DNA of 31,502 bases, from positions 1 to 31,502 of the forward strand of contig CAKUVA010000023.1 of assembly GCA_934693135.1 (NCBI GenBank), in the 5' to 3' direction. The stretch is from an uncultured Bacteroidales bacterium (GTDB lineage: Bacteria; Bacteroidota; Bacteroidia; Bacteroidales; UBA932). Each line of letters starts with the position of its first letter. Within the stretch, counting starts at the first letter, position 1. This document shows, in pieces, positions 24,824 through 31,502 of this stretch. The notes under the pieces were generated by a model that had not been told where the DNA came from, made no database searches, and was given only the letters and a program-made list of their open reading frames with translations. The position numbers and the translations under genes are program-made.

Positions 24824-25921
24824 ATGGAAAATATCGCCAGACTTAAACTTCCTTATGCGCCAGAGCTGGACAAGGCACATGATTTAAAGTCATTTTCAAA
24901 TATTCTTGAAAAGGCCGCTGATGCAAGCGGTGCAGGAAAAGGGGTCACAGACTATGTAAACTGGCCTGAAACATTTCCATATCGTCCAGAATGCAAATTC
25001 ATCACCGGTTGGTGCGAAACAGGAATAGGCATATTGTTCCATGTCACAGGGCTCGACTTGAGAGCTAAAGCTATGAAAAACAACGATAGAACATGGGAAG
25101 ATAGTTGTTGTGAATTTTTCGTAGCCGACACGTCTGATGGAACATATTATAATTTCGAAATGAATTGCATCGGCACCCTGCTTGTCGGTAAAAGAAAAGA
25201 CAGGAAGGACTGCATACATTTCTCTGATAATCAAATCGAGGAAATTCACCAATTTTCTTCTCTCGAACGTAGGGAAATGAATATCAATGACAAAGAGTTC
25301 AGCTGGAGCATCGGAATGTTCATTCCATTTGAGCTCATCGGCATTGACCCGAAAAATATGCCCACCAGCATCAGAGCCAACTTCTACAAATGCGGCGATC
25401 TTACAGCCCATCCACATTATCTCAGTTGGGCTCCAATAGATACACCAACCCCAGACTTCCATAGACCTGAATTTTTCGGAATTCTGGAATTCCAACAACC
25501 AAAACCAGTGAAGAAAAAGAACAAATGGATAACGCATGTATTGTATCCAATAATGCTCGGAGTATATCTCGGAGTCGTGGCATTTTTATGCTTCGGCCAT
25601 TTCGATTCTATGTCTGAAGTCAGCAATGAGTTCTTCGGAATACCTACCGACAAGATTGTACACTTCAGCATGTTCTTCCCATTTCCGCTGTTGGCATACG
25701 CGACATTTGTGCACAAGAAGGCAGGAAAATGGAAATCACTGATGTACATCGTGATCATATATGCCGCTGGATGCCTCCTTGGGGGACTCACAGAAATCGG
25801 GCAAGGACTCACAGACTACAGAAGTTGCGACATAAATGACTTCCGTGCTGATGCACTCGGTATGGCTCTTAGTTCCATCATTGCTGCTATAATAGTTTCT
25901 TTCAGAAGTTCATCCAAATAA
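24824..25921 (+). CDS. Fusion of a CBM9-like domain to a VanZ-like membrane domain
   Basis: A 365-aa protein with two unrelated halves in one uninterrupted frame. Residues 1-226 are a CBM9-like beta-sandwich (VNWPETFPYRPECKFITGW, then DRTWEDSCCEFFV, YYNFEMNCIGTLL, FSWSIGMFIPFELIG, HYLSWAPID and the final FHRPEFFGILEF are the usual blocks). Residues 235-365 are VanZ-like: four hydrophobic helices with DKIVHF (276-281), LTEIGQ (322-327) and DINDFRADALGM (336-347). There is no signal peptide, and KPVKKKNK (227-234) just before the first helix suggests the CBM9-like half stays in the cytoplasm. In most genomes these two domains are expected in separate proteins. Function unknown; VanZ itself lowers teicoplanin susceptibility. 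It is 12 nt after the ABC exporter. Confidence 0.85.
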   Translation: MENIARLKLPYAPELDKAHDLKSFSNILEKAADASGAGKGVTDYVNWPETFPYRPECKFITGWCETGIGILFHVTGLDLRAKAMKNNDRTWEDSCCEFFVADTSDGTYYNFEMNCIGTLLVGKRKDRKDCIHFSDNQIEEIHQFSSLERREMNINDKEFSWSIGMFIPFELIGIDPKNMPTSIRANFYKCGDLTAHPHYLSWAPIDTPTPDFHRPEFFGILEFQQPKPVKKKNKWITHVLYPIMLGVYLGVVAFLCFGHFDSMSEVSNEFFGIPTDKIVHFSMFFPFPLLAYATFVHKKAGKWKSLMYIVIIYAAGCLLGGLTEIGQGLTDYRSCDINDFRADALGMALSSIIAAIIVSFRSSSK

Positions 25922-25929
25922 AACAACCC

Positions 25930-28900
25930 ATGCTGAAAAAATATCTTGCAATCTCCACCCTATTGTTTGTAATGTCTATGCCAATGCACGGACAAAGCCA
26001 AACGCTTTCATCTTACAAAGACATCTGCGACACACTCAGCATCCTCGTCCAAGAAAAGACCTCGGTAAAATCCCATCTCAAACTCCGCTCCGTCATGCAG
26101 AGAGGAGGAAAAATCGACTTCTATTTCACTAGTTCAATCGGGGACATTCCGTGGACACGTCAAGATTTGGAATGGTTCAAAGAAACATTGCACCAACTTG
26201 CACCCAAATCTTATTATGGGCACAAAATAGGGACCATATATTGCGATAAAATTCCGCTTACGGACATTGTTTTTCCAGCTCCGGGAAATGATGGAAAACC
26301 GGCGGAACACAAATATCGCATACATGACCCAAAACATTCCGAAGGGCCATCAATGGTCAGAGAAGAAAATCGCCAAGAATTCAGCAAAGGGCTAACTGAT
26401 AGATATATAGCATTATGGCAAAGCCACGGAAGATATTACGAGGAAGCCACAGGAAGATGGGAATGGCAAAGAGCTCCCCTATTCACAACTGTGGAAGATA
26501 TGTACACACAGAGCTATGTACTTCCATTCCTTATTCCAATGCTTGAAAACGCCGGTGCTTACGTCATGACTCCAAGAGAGCGTGACACACAGAAATACGA
26601 AGTCATCACGGATAATGATCCTTCATTCACTTCACCTCGCGAAGGACTATTACGCAGACGAGGAAAATATTCTGAAAGAGGCTCTTGGAAAGATGCGGGT
26701 ATAGGCTTCGCTGATTACAAAGAAATTTATACTGGCAATGACAATCCTTTCATGCATGGAACAGTCAGACAGACATCTTGCGTCGACACACCAAAAGGAA
26801 CTGCATCAGTAACATGGACACCTGACATACCGGAAAGAGGAAAGTATGCTGTATACATTTCATATAAATCACTACCTAACAGCTCAGAATCAGCGCATTA
26901 TATAGTGAAACATCTCGGAGGGACAAGCAGTTTTCTCGTAAATCAAAAAATGGGAGGAGGCACTTGGATATACGTCGGCACGTTCGAATTCGAGAAAGGT
27001 ACCGATGGATGCGTCACACTTGACAACGGAACAAGAAAAGGAGCATCATTTAAGACAGGAAGCATAGTGACCGCAGATGCGGTCAAAATAGGCGGTGGAA
27101 TGGGAAAAATAGCCAGAGGCAATTCTGACATGCCTGTTTCTACATACACGACTTCAGGGCTGCCATCTTTCACTGAAGGAGCACTCTACTGGATGCAATG
27201 GGCAGGAGTGGATTCCACGATAATACGCTCATACAAAAACGACTATACCAATGACTATGGCGATAGAGGAGCCTGGGTATCAATGATGGCAGGAGGCTCA
27301 AGAGTTAATCCGAAAGCCCAAGGTAAAGGAATTCCATTCGACATGTCATTTGCTTTCCATACTGACGCAGGGACAACGCCTGGAGACTCAATAGTAGGAT
27401 CACTGGCAATATATACATTGATTTCAAATGGAAGCAGAAGATATCCTGACGGCGAAGACAGAATCATAAGCAGAATTATGACTGATGATATACAGACGCA
27501 GATTGTCGAAGATGTCAGAGCTCAGTTTGAACCTAAATGGAGCAGACGTCAGTTAGCTGACAGATCTTATAGCGAATCACGTACACCTTGTGTTCCGGCA
27601 ACGCTTTTGGAACTTCTTTCCCATCAGAATTTCGCTGACATGAAATATGGTCTGGATCCAGAATTTAGATTTATCGTCAGTAGGGCAATCTACAAAGGCA
27701 TGCTTAAGTTTCTCAGCAGCCGGTATGGTTTTCATTATGTCGTACAGCCACTCCCAGTCAATTCGTTTTCGGCAACAACAACTGACAGGAATATAGCAAA
27801 ATTGTGTTGGAAAGAAACTATAGATACACTGGAAACAACAGCAGATCCTGATGGTTTCATTCTATATACAAGAGTAGATGATGGTGCGTTCGACAATGGA
27901 CAAATAATACATGACCTTAAGAAAGATAATGGGTATTACACCACTGAAGTACCTGTAAGCAAGGGGCATATATATAGTTATCAAATAGTGGCTTTCAATG
28001 ATGGAGGACGCAGTTTCCCTTCAGAAACACTAAGTGTTGGCATCGCATCAGATGCTACTAAAGGAAAAACAGTCCTGATCGTTAACAACTTCGATAGAGT
28101 AGCTCCTCCTGCATGGTTCGATACCCCTGCTTATGCCGGATTCGATAACATGTTAGACAGCGGAGTCCCTTACATACAGGAAATCAATCGTATTGGAGAA
28201 ATGTACCAGTTCCGTCGTGATATGCCATGGACGGATGATGACAATCCCGGATTCGGAGCATCCTATACAGACATGGCAGGTAAACTTGTCCAAGGAAACA
28301 CATTTGACTACCCTTATGTCCATGGTCGTGCACTGATGGAAGCCGGATATAGTTTTTTCTCTACGAGTGCAAGAGCCTTCGCAGATGACAATTCAATGTA
28401 TCGTGACTTCTGGGTTGCAGACATCATTTGTGGAAAACAGGTAACGACTCCTGCCGGACGCGGTGCAAAACAGGCTGACAGATTCAGAGTTTTCCCGTCA
28501 AATCTGATGAACGCCATCAAAACATTTACATCGAAAGGTGGCAATGTGGTGATATCTGGTTCCAACATCGGAACTGACTTGTGGGACAAAGTATATCCAG
28601 TTCCTACAGATAGCACATATCAAGCTGAATCACAAAACTTTGTTAAAAGCATTCTTGGTTACAAGTGGTTAACTAATTATGCAAGTCGTGGTGGAAATGT
28701 CATGGTTATGCATAACAAGACGATGAATCTGGACACATTCTCAAGGACATTTGATTTTTATCAACGACCAAATGATTATATCTACAATGTAGAAACACCT
28801 GATGGTATACTTCCAGCGTCAGATAACGCGTCTACTTTCTTAAGATATACCGACACAAACATTCCTGCCGGCGTATGTTTTGACGGAAACGGATACCGCA

Positions 28901-28995
28901 GTGTGAGTCTTGGATTCCCAATCGAAACAATTAAGAGACAGGAGGATAGGACAGCATTGATGAAAGCTATTATGATGTTCTTCAGCAAAAAATAA
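25930..28995 (+). CDS. Large exported N-acetylmuramoyl-L-alanine amidase with inserted golvesin-type and FN3 domains
   Basis: A 1021-aa exported protein (signal peptide MLKKYLAISTLLFVMSMPMHG). Amidase_3 residues are split over the sequence: SHGRYYE (His166 as first zinc ligand), a Glu at 189 (TTVEDMYTQ), FAFHTDAGTT (His477) and VPATLLELLSHQNFAD (Glu561 as catalytic acid). Between them, about 250-395, lies a golvesin C-terminal-like beta domain (GSWKDAGIGFADYKEIYTG, WTPDIPERGKYAVYISY, ADAVKIGGG). A fibronectin type III-like domain follows (about 615-715) and the last 300 residues look like an alpha/beta domain (IVNNFDRVAPP, GGNVVISGSNIG). It should trim cell-wall peptide side chains, or, if the active site has drifted, bind them. 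Homologues are often annotated xanthan lyase-like. It sits 8 nt after the fusion gene. Confidence 0.82.
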   Translation: MLKKYLAISTLLFVMSMPMHGQSQTLSSYKDICDTLSILVQEKTSVKSHLKLRSVMQRGGKIDFYFTSSIGDIPWTRQDLEWFKETLHQLAPKSYYGHKIGTIYCDKIPLTDIVFPAPGNDGKPAEHKYRIHDPKHSEGPSMVREENRQEFSKGLTDRYIALWQSHGRYYEEATGRWEWQRAPLFTTVEDMYTQSYVLPFLIPMLENAGAYVMTPRERDTQKYEVITDNDPSFTSPREGLLRRRGKYSERGSWKDAGIGFADYKEIYTGNDNPFMHGTVRQTSCVDTPKGTASVTWTPDIPERGKYAVYISYKSLPNSSESAHYIVKHLGGTSSFLVNQKMGGGTWIYVGTFEFEKGTDGCVTLDNGTRKGASFKTGSIVTADAVKIGGGMGKIARGNSDMPVSTYTTSGLPSFTEGALYWMQWAGVDSTIIRSYKNDYTNDYGDRGAWVSMMAGGSRVNPKAQGKGIPFDMSFAFHTDAGTTPGDSIVGSLAIYTLISNGSRRYPDGEDRIISRIMTDDIQTQIVEDVRAQFEPKWSRRQLADRSYSESRTPCVPATLLELLSHQNFADMKYGLDPEFRFIVSRAIYKGMLKFLSSRYGFHYVVQPLPVNSFSATTTDRNIAKLCWKETIDTLETTADPDGFILYTRVDDGAFDNGQIIHDLKKDNGYYTTEVPVSKGHIYSYQIVAFNDGGRSFPSETLSVGIASDATKGKTVLIVNNFDRVAPPAWFDTPAYAGFDNMLDSGVPYIQEINRIGEMYQFRRDMPWTDDDNPGFGASYTDMAGKLVQGNTFDYPYVHGRALMEAGYSFFSTSARAFADDNSMYRDFWVADIICGKQVTTPAGRGAKQADRFRVFPSNLMNAIKTFTSKGGNVVISGSNIGTDLWDKVYPVPTDSTYQAESQNFVKSILGYKWLTNYASRGGNVMVMHNKTMNLDTFSRTFDFYQRPNDYIYNVETPDGILPASDNASTFLRYTDTNIPAGVCFDGNGYRSVSLGFPIETIKRQEDRTALMKAIMMFFSKK

Positions 28996-29007
28996 CACTT
29001 TAACTAT

Positions 29008-30321
29008 ATGACAACAAGAGAGACGGAAATAATAGGCCTGATTCACAAGGAAGTGAAACCAGCATTAGGGTGCACGGAACCCGTTGCTGTGGCCCTTGCA
29101 GCTGCAAGGGCAGTGGAACTGCTGTCCGAAAGGACAGGCCACAGCTGCCGCACCGACACTGACTATAAAATCAATGTGGAGGTCAGCGGAAACATATTGA
29201 AGAACGGCATGGGTGTCGGAATACCTGGAACAGGTATGATAGGCCTTAAAATAGCTGCAGCTTTAGGAACCGTATGTGGACATTCAAGCTATGGACTTGA
29301 GGTACTTAAAGACCTTGATGATAACGCCATTGCCCAGGCAAAAAAAATCACAGCAGCCGGCAATGTCACAATACAGATTGCAAAGAATGGACATAAACTA
29401 TATGTAAAGACATCTGTCTCAGATGGCGTCCACACAGCTTATGCTGTAATCGAAGATGAGCATGACAAGATTGTCGAAACATCTGTAGACGGGGATATTT
29501 CCGAGAAATCATCTTCAGTAGCAAATAGCAACGCAATAGGCAAAGAGAAATGCACCAAAGACTATGGATTGACTGTAAGGGAAATTTTTGACTTTACCGA
29601 AAACGTAGCTTTCGATGACATAAAATTTATCCTCGAAGACAAGACATTGAACCTCGCTCTCGCGGAAGAAGGGCTCAAAGGTGAATATGGGCTCAAAGTG
29701 GGGAAAACAATTCTCGCCAACACTGAAGAAGTTTTCGGCGAAGATTTTTTATCGTTCGCGATGGCAATGACTGCAGCGGCTTCAGATGCGAGAATGGCAG
29801 GCTGCACACTTCCGGCAATGAGCAACTCCGGTAGCGGGAACCAAGGTATCACCGTAAGTATGCCAGTTATCGCATATTCCCTCAAATATAATATATCTGA
29901 TGAAAAGCTTGCAAGAGCCCTAATATTAAGCAATCTTATTGCAATACACATTAAAGGATATCTCGGACGTCTCTCAGCACTATGCGGATGTGTAGTAGCT
30001 TCCACGGGGTCTTCTTGCGGTCTTGTCTGGCTACGCGGAGGAGGCTATGAAGAAGTTTGCCATGCAATAAAGAACATGATTGGAAATATTACAGGTATGG
30101 TTTGCGATGGTGCGAAAGTCGGATGCGCAATGAAGGTCGCATCAGGAGTATCGAGCTCCGTACAGTCCGCTGTCTTAGCAATGAGTGGTATACATGTATG
30201 CGAAAGTGACGGAATCATTGATAAAGATATTGAGAAGACCATCAGCAATCTCGGAAGTATAGGATCATCAGGAATGGAGATGGCTGACGACCTTATACAA
30301 AAAATCATGGTCTGCAAATAA
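29008..30321 (+). CDS. L-cysteine desulfidase family enzyme (CyuA/YhaM, UPF0597)
   Basis: A 437-aa protein of the serine dehydratase alpha-chain-like family that includes archaeal and bacterial L-cysteine desulfidases. GCTEP (Cys22 in the first block), SGNILKNGMGVGIPGTGMIG, GSGNQGITVSMPV, YLGRLSALCGC and GAKVGCAMKVASGV are the family signatures; Cys residues in the last blocks (around 326-338 and 365-374) should hold a [4Fe-4S] cluster. It breaks L-cysteine to pyruvate, ammonia and sulfide, so it would work in an anaerobe as a cysteine detoxifying or sulfide-producing enzyme. It starts 12 nt after the amidase and stops directly before the Stealth gene. Cysteine as substrate is inference; serine is possible. 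Confidence 0.88.
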   Translation: MTTRETEIIGLIHKEVKPALGCTEPVAVALAAARAVELLSERTGHSCRTDTDYKINVEVSGNILKNGMGVGIPGTGMIGLKIAAALGTVCGHSSYGLEVLKDLDDNAIAQAKKITAAGNVTIQIAKNGHKLYVKTSVSDGVHTAYAVIEDEHDKIVETSVDGDISEKSSSVANSNAIGKEKCTKDYGLTVREIFDFTENVAFDDIKFILEDKTLNLALAEEGLKGEYGLKVGKTILANTEEVFGEDFLSFAMAMTAAASDARMAGCTLPAMSNSGSGNQGITVSMPVIAYSLKYNISDEKLARALILSNLIAIHIKGYLGRLSALCGCVVASTGSSCGLVWLRGGGYEEVCHAIKNMIGNITGMVCDGAKVGCAMKVASGVSSSVQSAVLAMSGIHVCESDGIIDKDIEKTISNLGSIGSSGMEMADDLIQKIMVCK

Positions 30322-31332
30322 ATGAATCATTGTTATATGGATATAGATTTCGTAGTTACATGGGTCGATATGGATGACCCAAAATGGAAAAAGGACTTTG
30401 CAAAGGCGAAAGGAATTATCGACAACTCTCAAAACCAGTTTTCCGAAGCCCGTTTCAGGGACTACGGATTTCTGAAGTATTGGTTCAGAGGTATAGAAAA
30501 GTTCGCACCATGGGTAAGAAAAATACATTTCGTAACATGCGGACAGAAACCAGAATGGTTGAATACTTCAAATCCAAAGCTACACCTTGTGGATCATAAG
30601 GACTATATCCCTAAAGAATACCTTCCAACATTCAATTCAACCGTGTTGGAGTTCTATCTTGACAGAATTCCTGGATTGGCTGAACATTTCGTATATTTCA
30701 ATGATGATTTTTACATGATAAGTCCTACCGGACCGGAGAGATTTTTTTCGCCAGAAGGCTTACCGAAAGATATTGCCGTATTTCGGATGAACACGGGCTT
30801 AAGCCTATGGTCAAAAACCCTTCGAAACAATGTTCGCCTCATAAACCAACACTTCGACAAAAAAGCTGTTTTAGAACGTGATCATGCAAAATGGTTCTGC
30901 CCTGATTATGGCAGTAAAGCCAATTTGACAAGACTAATGTCATTTTATAACAAATTCATGACTCTCAGAATTCCGCACAATGCACAACCATATCTTAAAT
31001 CAACATTTTCAGACGTTTGGAAATCTTGCAGTGCAGAACTTGAAGAAGCCTCGTCGCACACATTTAGAAGCGAAAAAGATCTTACTCCAGAGTTATTCAG
31101 GACATGGCAAATTTGCGAGTCAAAGTTTGAACCATATAACACTTACAAAGACACGAAAATGTTTCCCCTCATGGTGAAGCCTAAACAAGCTGTAAAAGCC
31201 ATAAGGAATCAATCCTATAAGCTTGTGTGTATCAATGATAGTGTTCATATAAGGAACTACAACGAAGTAATGAAGTCATTAGAGAATGCATTCGCAAGTA
31301 TCCTTCCGGACAAATCTTCATTCGAAATCTAA
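30322..31332 (+). CDS. Stealth-family hexose-1-phosphate transferase
   Basis: A 336-aa protein with the conserved regions of Stealth proteins: CR1 IDFVVTWVDMDDPKW (8-22), CR2 RFRDYGFLKYWFRGIEKFAP (44-63) through IHFVTCGQKPEWL (68-80) and FNDDFY (126-131, acidic metal-binding site), CR3 around RDHAKWFCPDY, and a C-terminal CR4-like end. Stealth enzymes join sugar units through phosphodiester bonds in capsule-like polymers (for example GlcNAc-1-phosphate transferase). No signal peptide, so it acts in the cytoplasm. Its ATG directly follows the TAA of the cysteine desulfidase gene, so translation may be coupled; Met6 is an alternative start. No other polysaccharide gene lies beside it, but the polysaccharide locus is 28 kb to the left. 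Confidence 0.9.
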   Translation: MNHCYMDIDFVVTWVDMDDPKWKKDFAKAKGIIDNSQNQFSEARFRDYGFLKYWFRGIEKFAPWVRKIHFVTCGQKPEWLNTSNPKLHLVDHKDYIPKEYLPTFNSTVLEFYLDRIPGLAEHFVYFNDDFYMISPTGPERFFSPEGLPKDIAVFRMNTGLSLWSKTLRNNVRLINQHFDKKAVLERDHAKWFCPDYGSKANLTRLMSFYNKFMTLRIPHNAQPYLKSTFSDVWKSCSAELEEASSHTFRSEKDLTPELFRTWQICESKFEPYNTYKDTKMFPLMVKPKQAVKAIRNQSYKLVCINDSVHIRNYNEVMKSLENAFASILPDKSSFEI

Positions 31333-31366
31333 TAAGCGTCGAACTAAAACAAGCAGTCCTATACTC

Positions 31367-31409
31367 AATCCTATATTTGTTAATGTACTACGTTAATAAA
31401 TATAGGATT
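31367..31409. repeat. 17-bp inverted repeat downstream of the Stealth gene
   Basis: Arms 31367-31383 and 31393-31409 are reverse complements except for one G-T wobble, around a 9-nt loop. There is no T-run after it on the plus strand, so it is not a typical intrinsic terminator, but the hairpin may protect the operon mRNA end or stop transcription weakly before the convergent rRNA operon. Confidence 0.5.
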
Positions 31410-31428
31410 AAAACTTTCACACATGTAC

Positions 31429-31470
31429 AAAAAAAAGTGAGCTTCCAGACGAAGTGTCTGAAAGCTCACT
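31429..31470 (-). terminator. Intrinsic terminator of an rRNA operon
   Basis: A 15-bp stem (31436-31450 with 31456-31470, one G-T wobble pair) with a 5-nt loop, followed on the minus strand by a run of eight T (complement of 31429-31436). It lies directly after the 5S rRNA 3' end. Confidence 0.92.
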
Positions 31471-31474
31471 CGAA

Positions 31475-31502
31475 GAACGGCGGCTACCTACTCTCCCACC
31501 TG
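31475..31502 (-). rRNA. rrf: 5S ribosomal RNA, 3' end (cut by window edge)
   Basis: The minus strand reads CAGGTGGGAGAGTAGGTAGC and then CCGCCGTTC, the GGGAGAGTAGG(T) loop E/helix IV-V and 3' strand of helix I of a bacterial 5S rRNA. Only the last roughly 28 nt are present; the rest, and presumably 23S and 16S, lie to the right. The exact mature 3' end is uncertain by a few bases. Confidence 0.88.

Noticed and set aside
24896..25537. 213-codon open frame on the minus strand
   Set aside because: It lies entirely antisense to the CBM9/VanZ fusion, has no recognisable domain and an odd composition rich in Phe, Cys and Trp. The plus-strand protein has clear family motifs.
29562..30005. 147-codon open frame on the minus strand
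   Set aside because: Antisense to the cysteine desulfidase gene, composition typical of a shadow frame.
1..31502. CRISPR arrays, insertion sequences, integrases and tRNA genes
   Set aside because: I looked for regularly spaced repeats, transposase or recombinase motifs, and tRNA-like cloverleaf pieces and saw none. In particular no invertase gene accompanies the invertible segment.

Overview
The window reads as chromosomal DNA from a member of the order Bacteroidales, plausibly a Muribaculaceae- or Prevotella-like gut commensal. Evidence: several genes are preceded by the Bacteroidota-type -7 box TAnnTTTG with no clear Shine-Dalgarno; there are many lipobox-type lipoproteins; and it carries families typical of the order (UpxY/NusG-like antiterminator, PCMD lipoprotein, DUF1573, membrane-anchored AraC regulator, golvesin-domain amidase). 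No phage, transposon, CRISPR array or tRNA was seen.

Region 1 (1-2957, minus strand) is the promoter-proximal end of an exopolysaccharide or capsule operon: a long UpxY/NusG-like antiterminator, then an undecaprenyl-phosphate sugar phosphotransferase, then the start of rfbA, which runs off the left edge. Upstream of the antiterminator two 24-nt inverted repeats (22 matches) enclose 144 bp that contain a TATATTTG promoter box pointing away from the operon. This looks like a phase-variable invertible promoter caught in the OFF orientation and is the most interesting feature here.

Region 2 (2899-8346, minus) holds a membrane-anchored AraC regulator, then an apparent operon of three lipoproteins: a choloylglycine-hydrolase-like Ntn amidase and two paralogous proteins with a leukocidin/hemolysin-like (beta-pore-forming) pattern, closed by a terminator. 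The second candidate for something undescribed is this cassette.

Region 3 (8527-12919): a 57-aa 2[4Fe-4S] ferredoxin with its terminator (minus); a DUF1573 protein and an ArsP_2-type metal exporter (plus); and convergent to them an outer-membrane beta-barrel/PCMD lipoprotein pair (minus).

Region 4 (13049-17239, plus): parE (topoisomerase IV subunit B), a PlsC-like acyltransferase and an AMP-forming acyl-CoA ligase, closely spaced, with a palindrome overlapping the likely promoter.

Region 5 (17234-21788, minus): alkaline phosphatase lipoprotein, YycJ/WalJ-like metallo-beta-lactamase-fold hydrolase, and a large periplasmic TPR protein.

Region 6 (21908-31332, plus): an M28-fold protein that has lost several catalytic residues; then a tight five-gene run: MsbA-like ABC exporter, a CBM9-like/VanZ-like fusion, a large amidase_3 protein with an inserted golvesin-type domain, an L-cysteine desulfidase family enzyme, and a Stealth-type sugar phosphotransferase. 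The window ends in the 3' end of a minus-strand 5S rRNA with a strong terminator, so an rRNA operon lies just to the right and converges on this operon.
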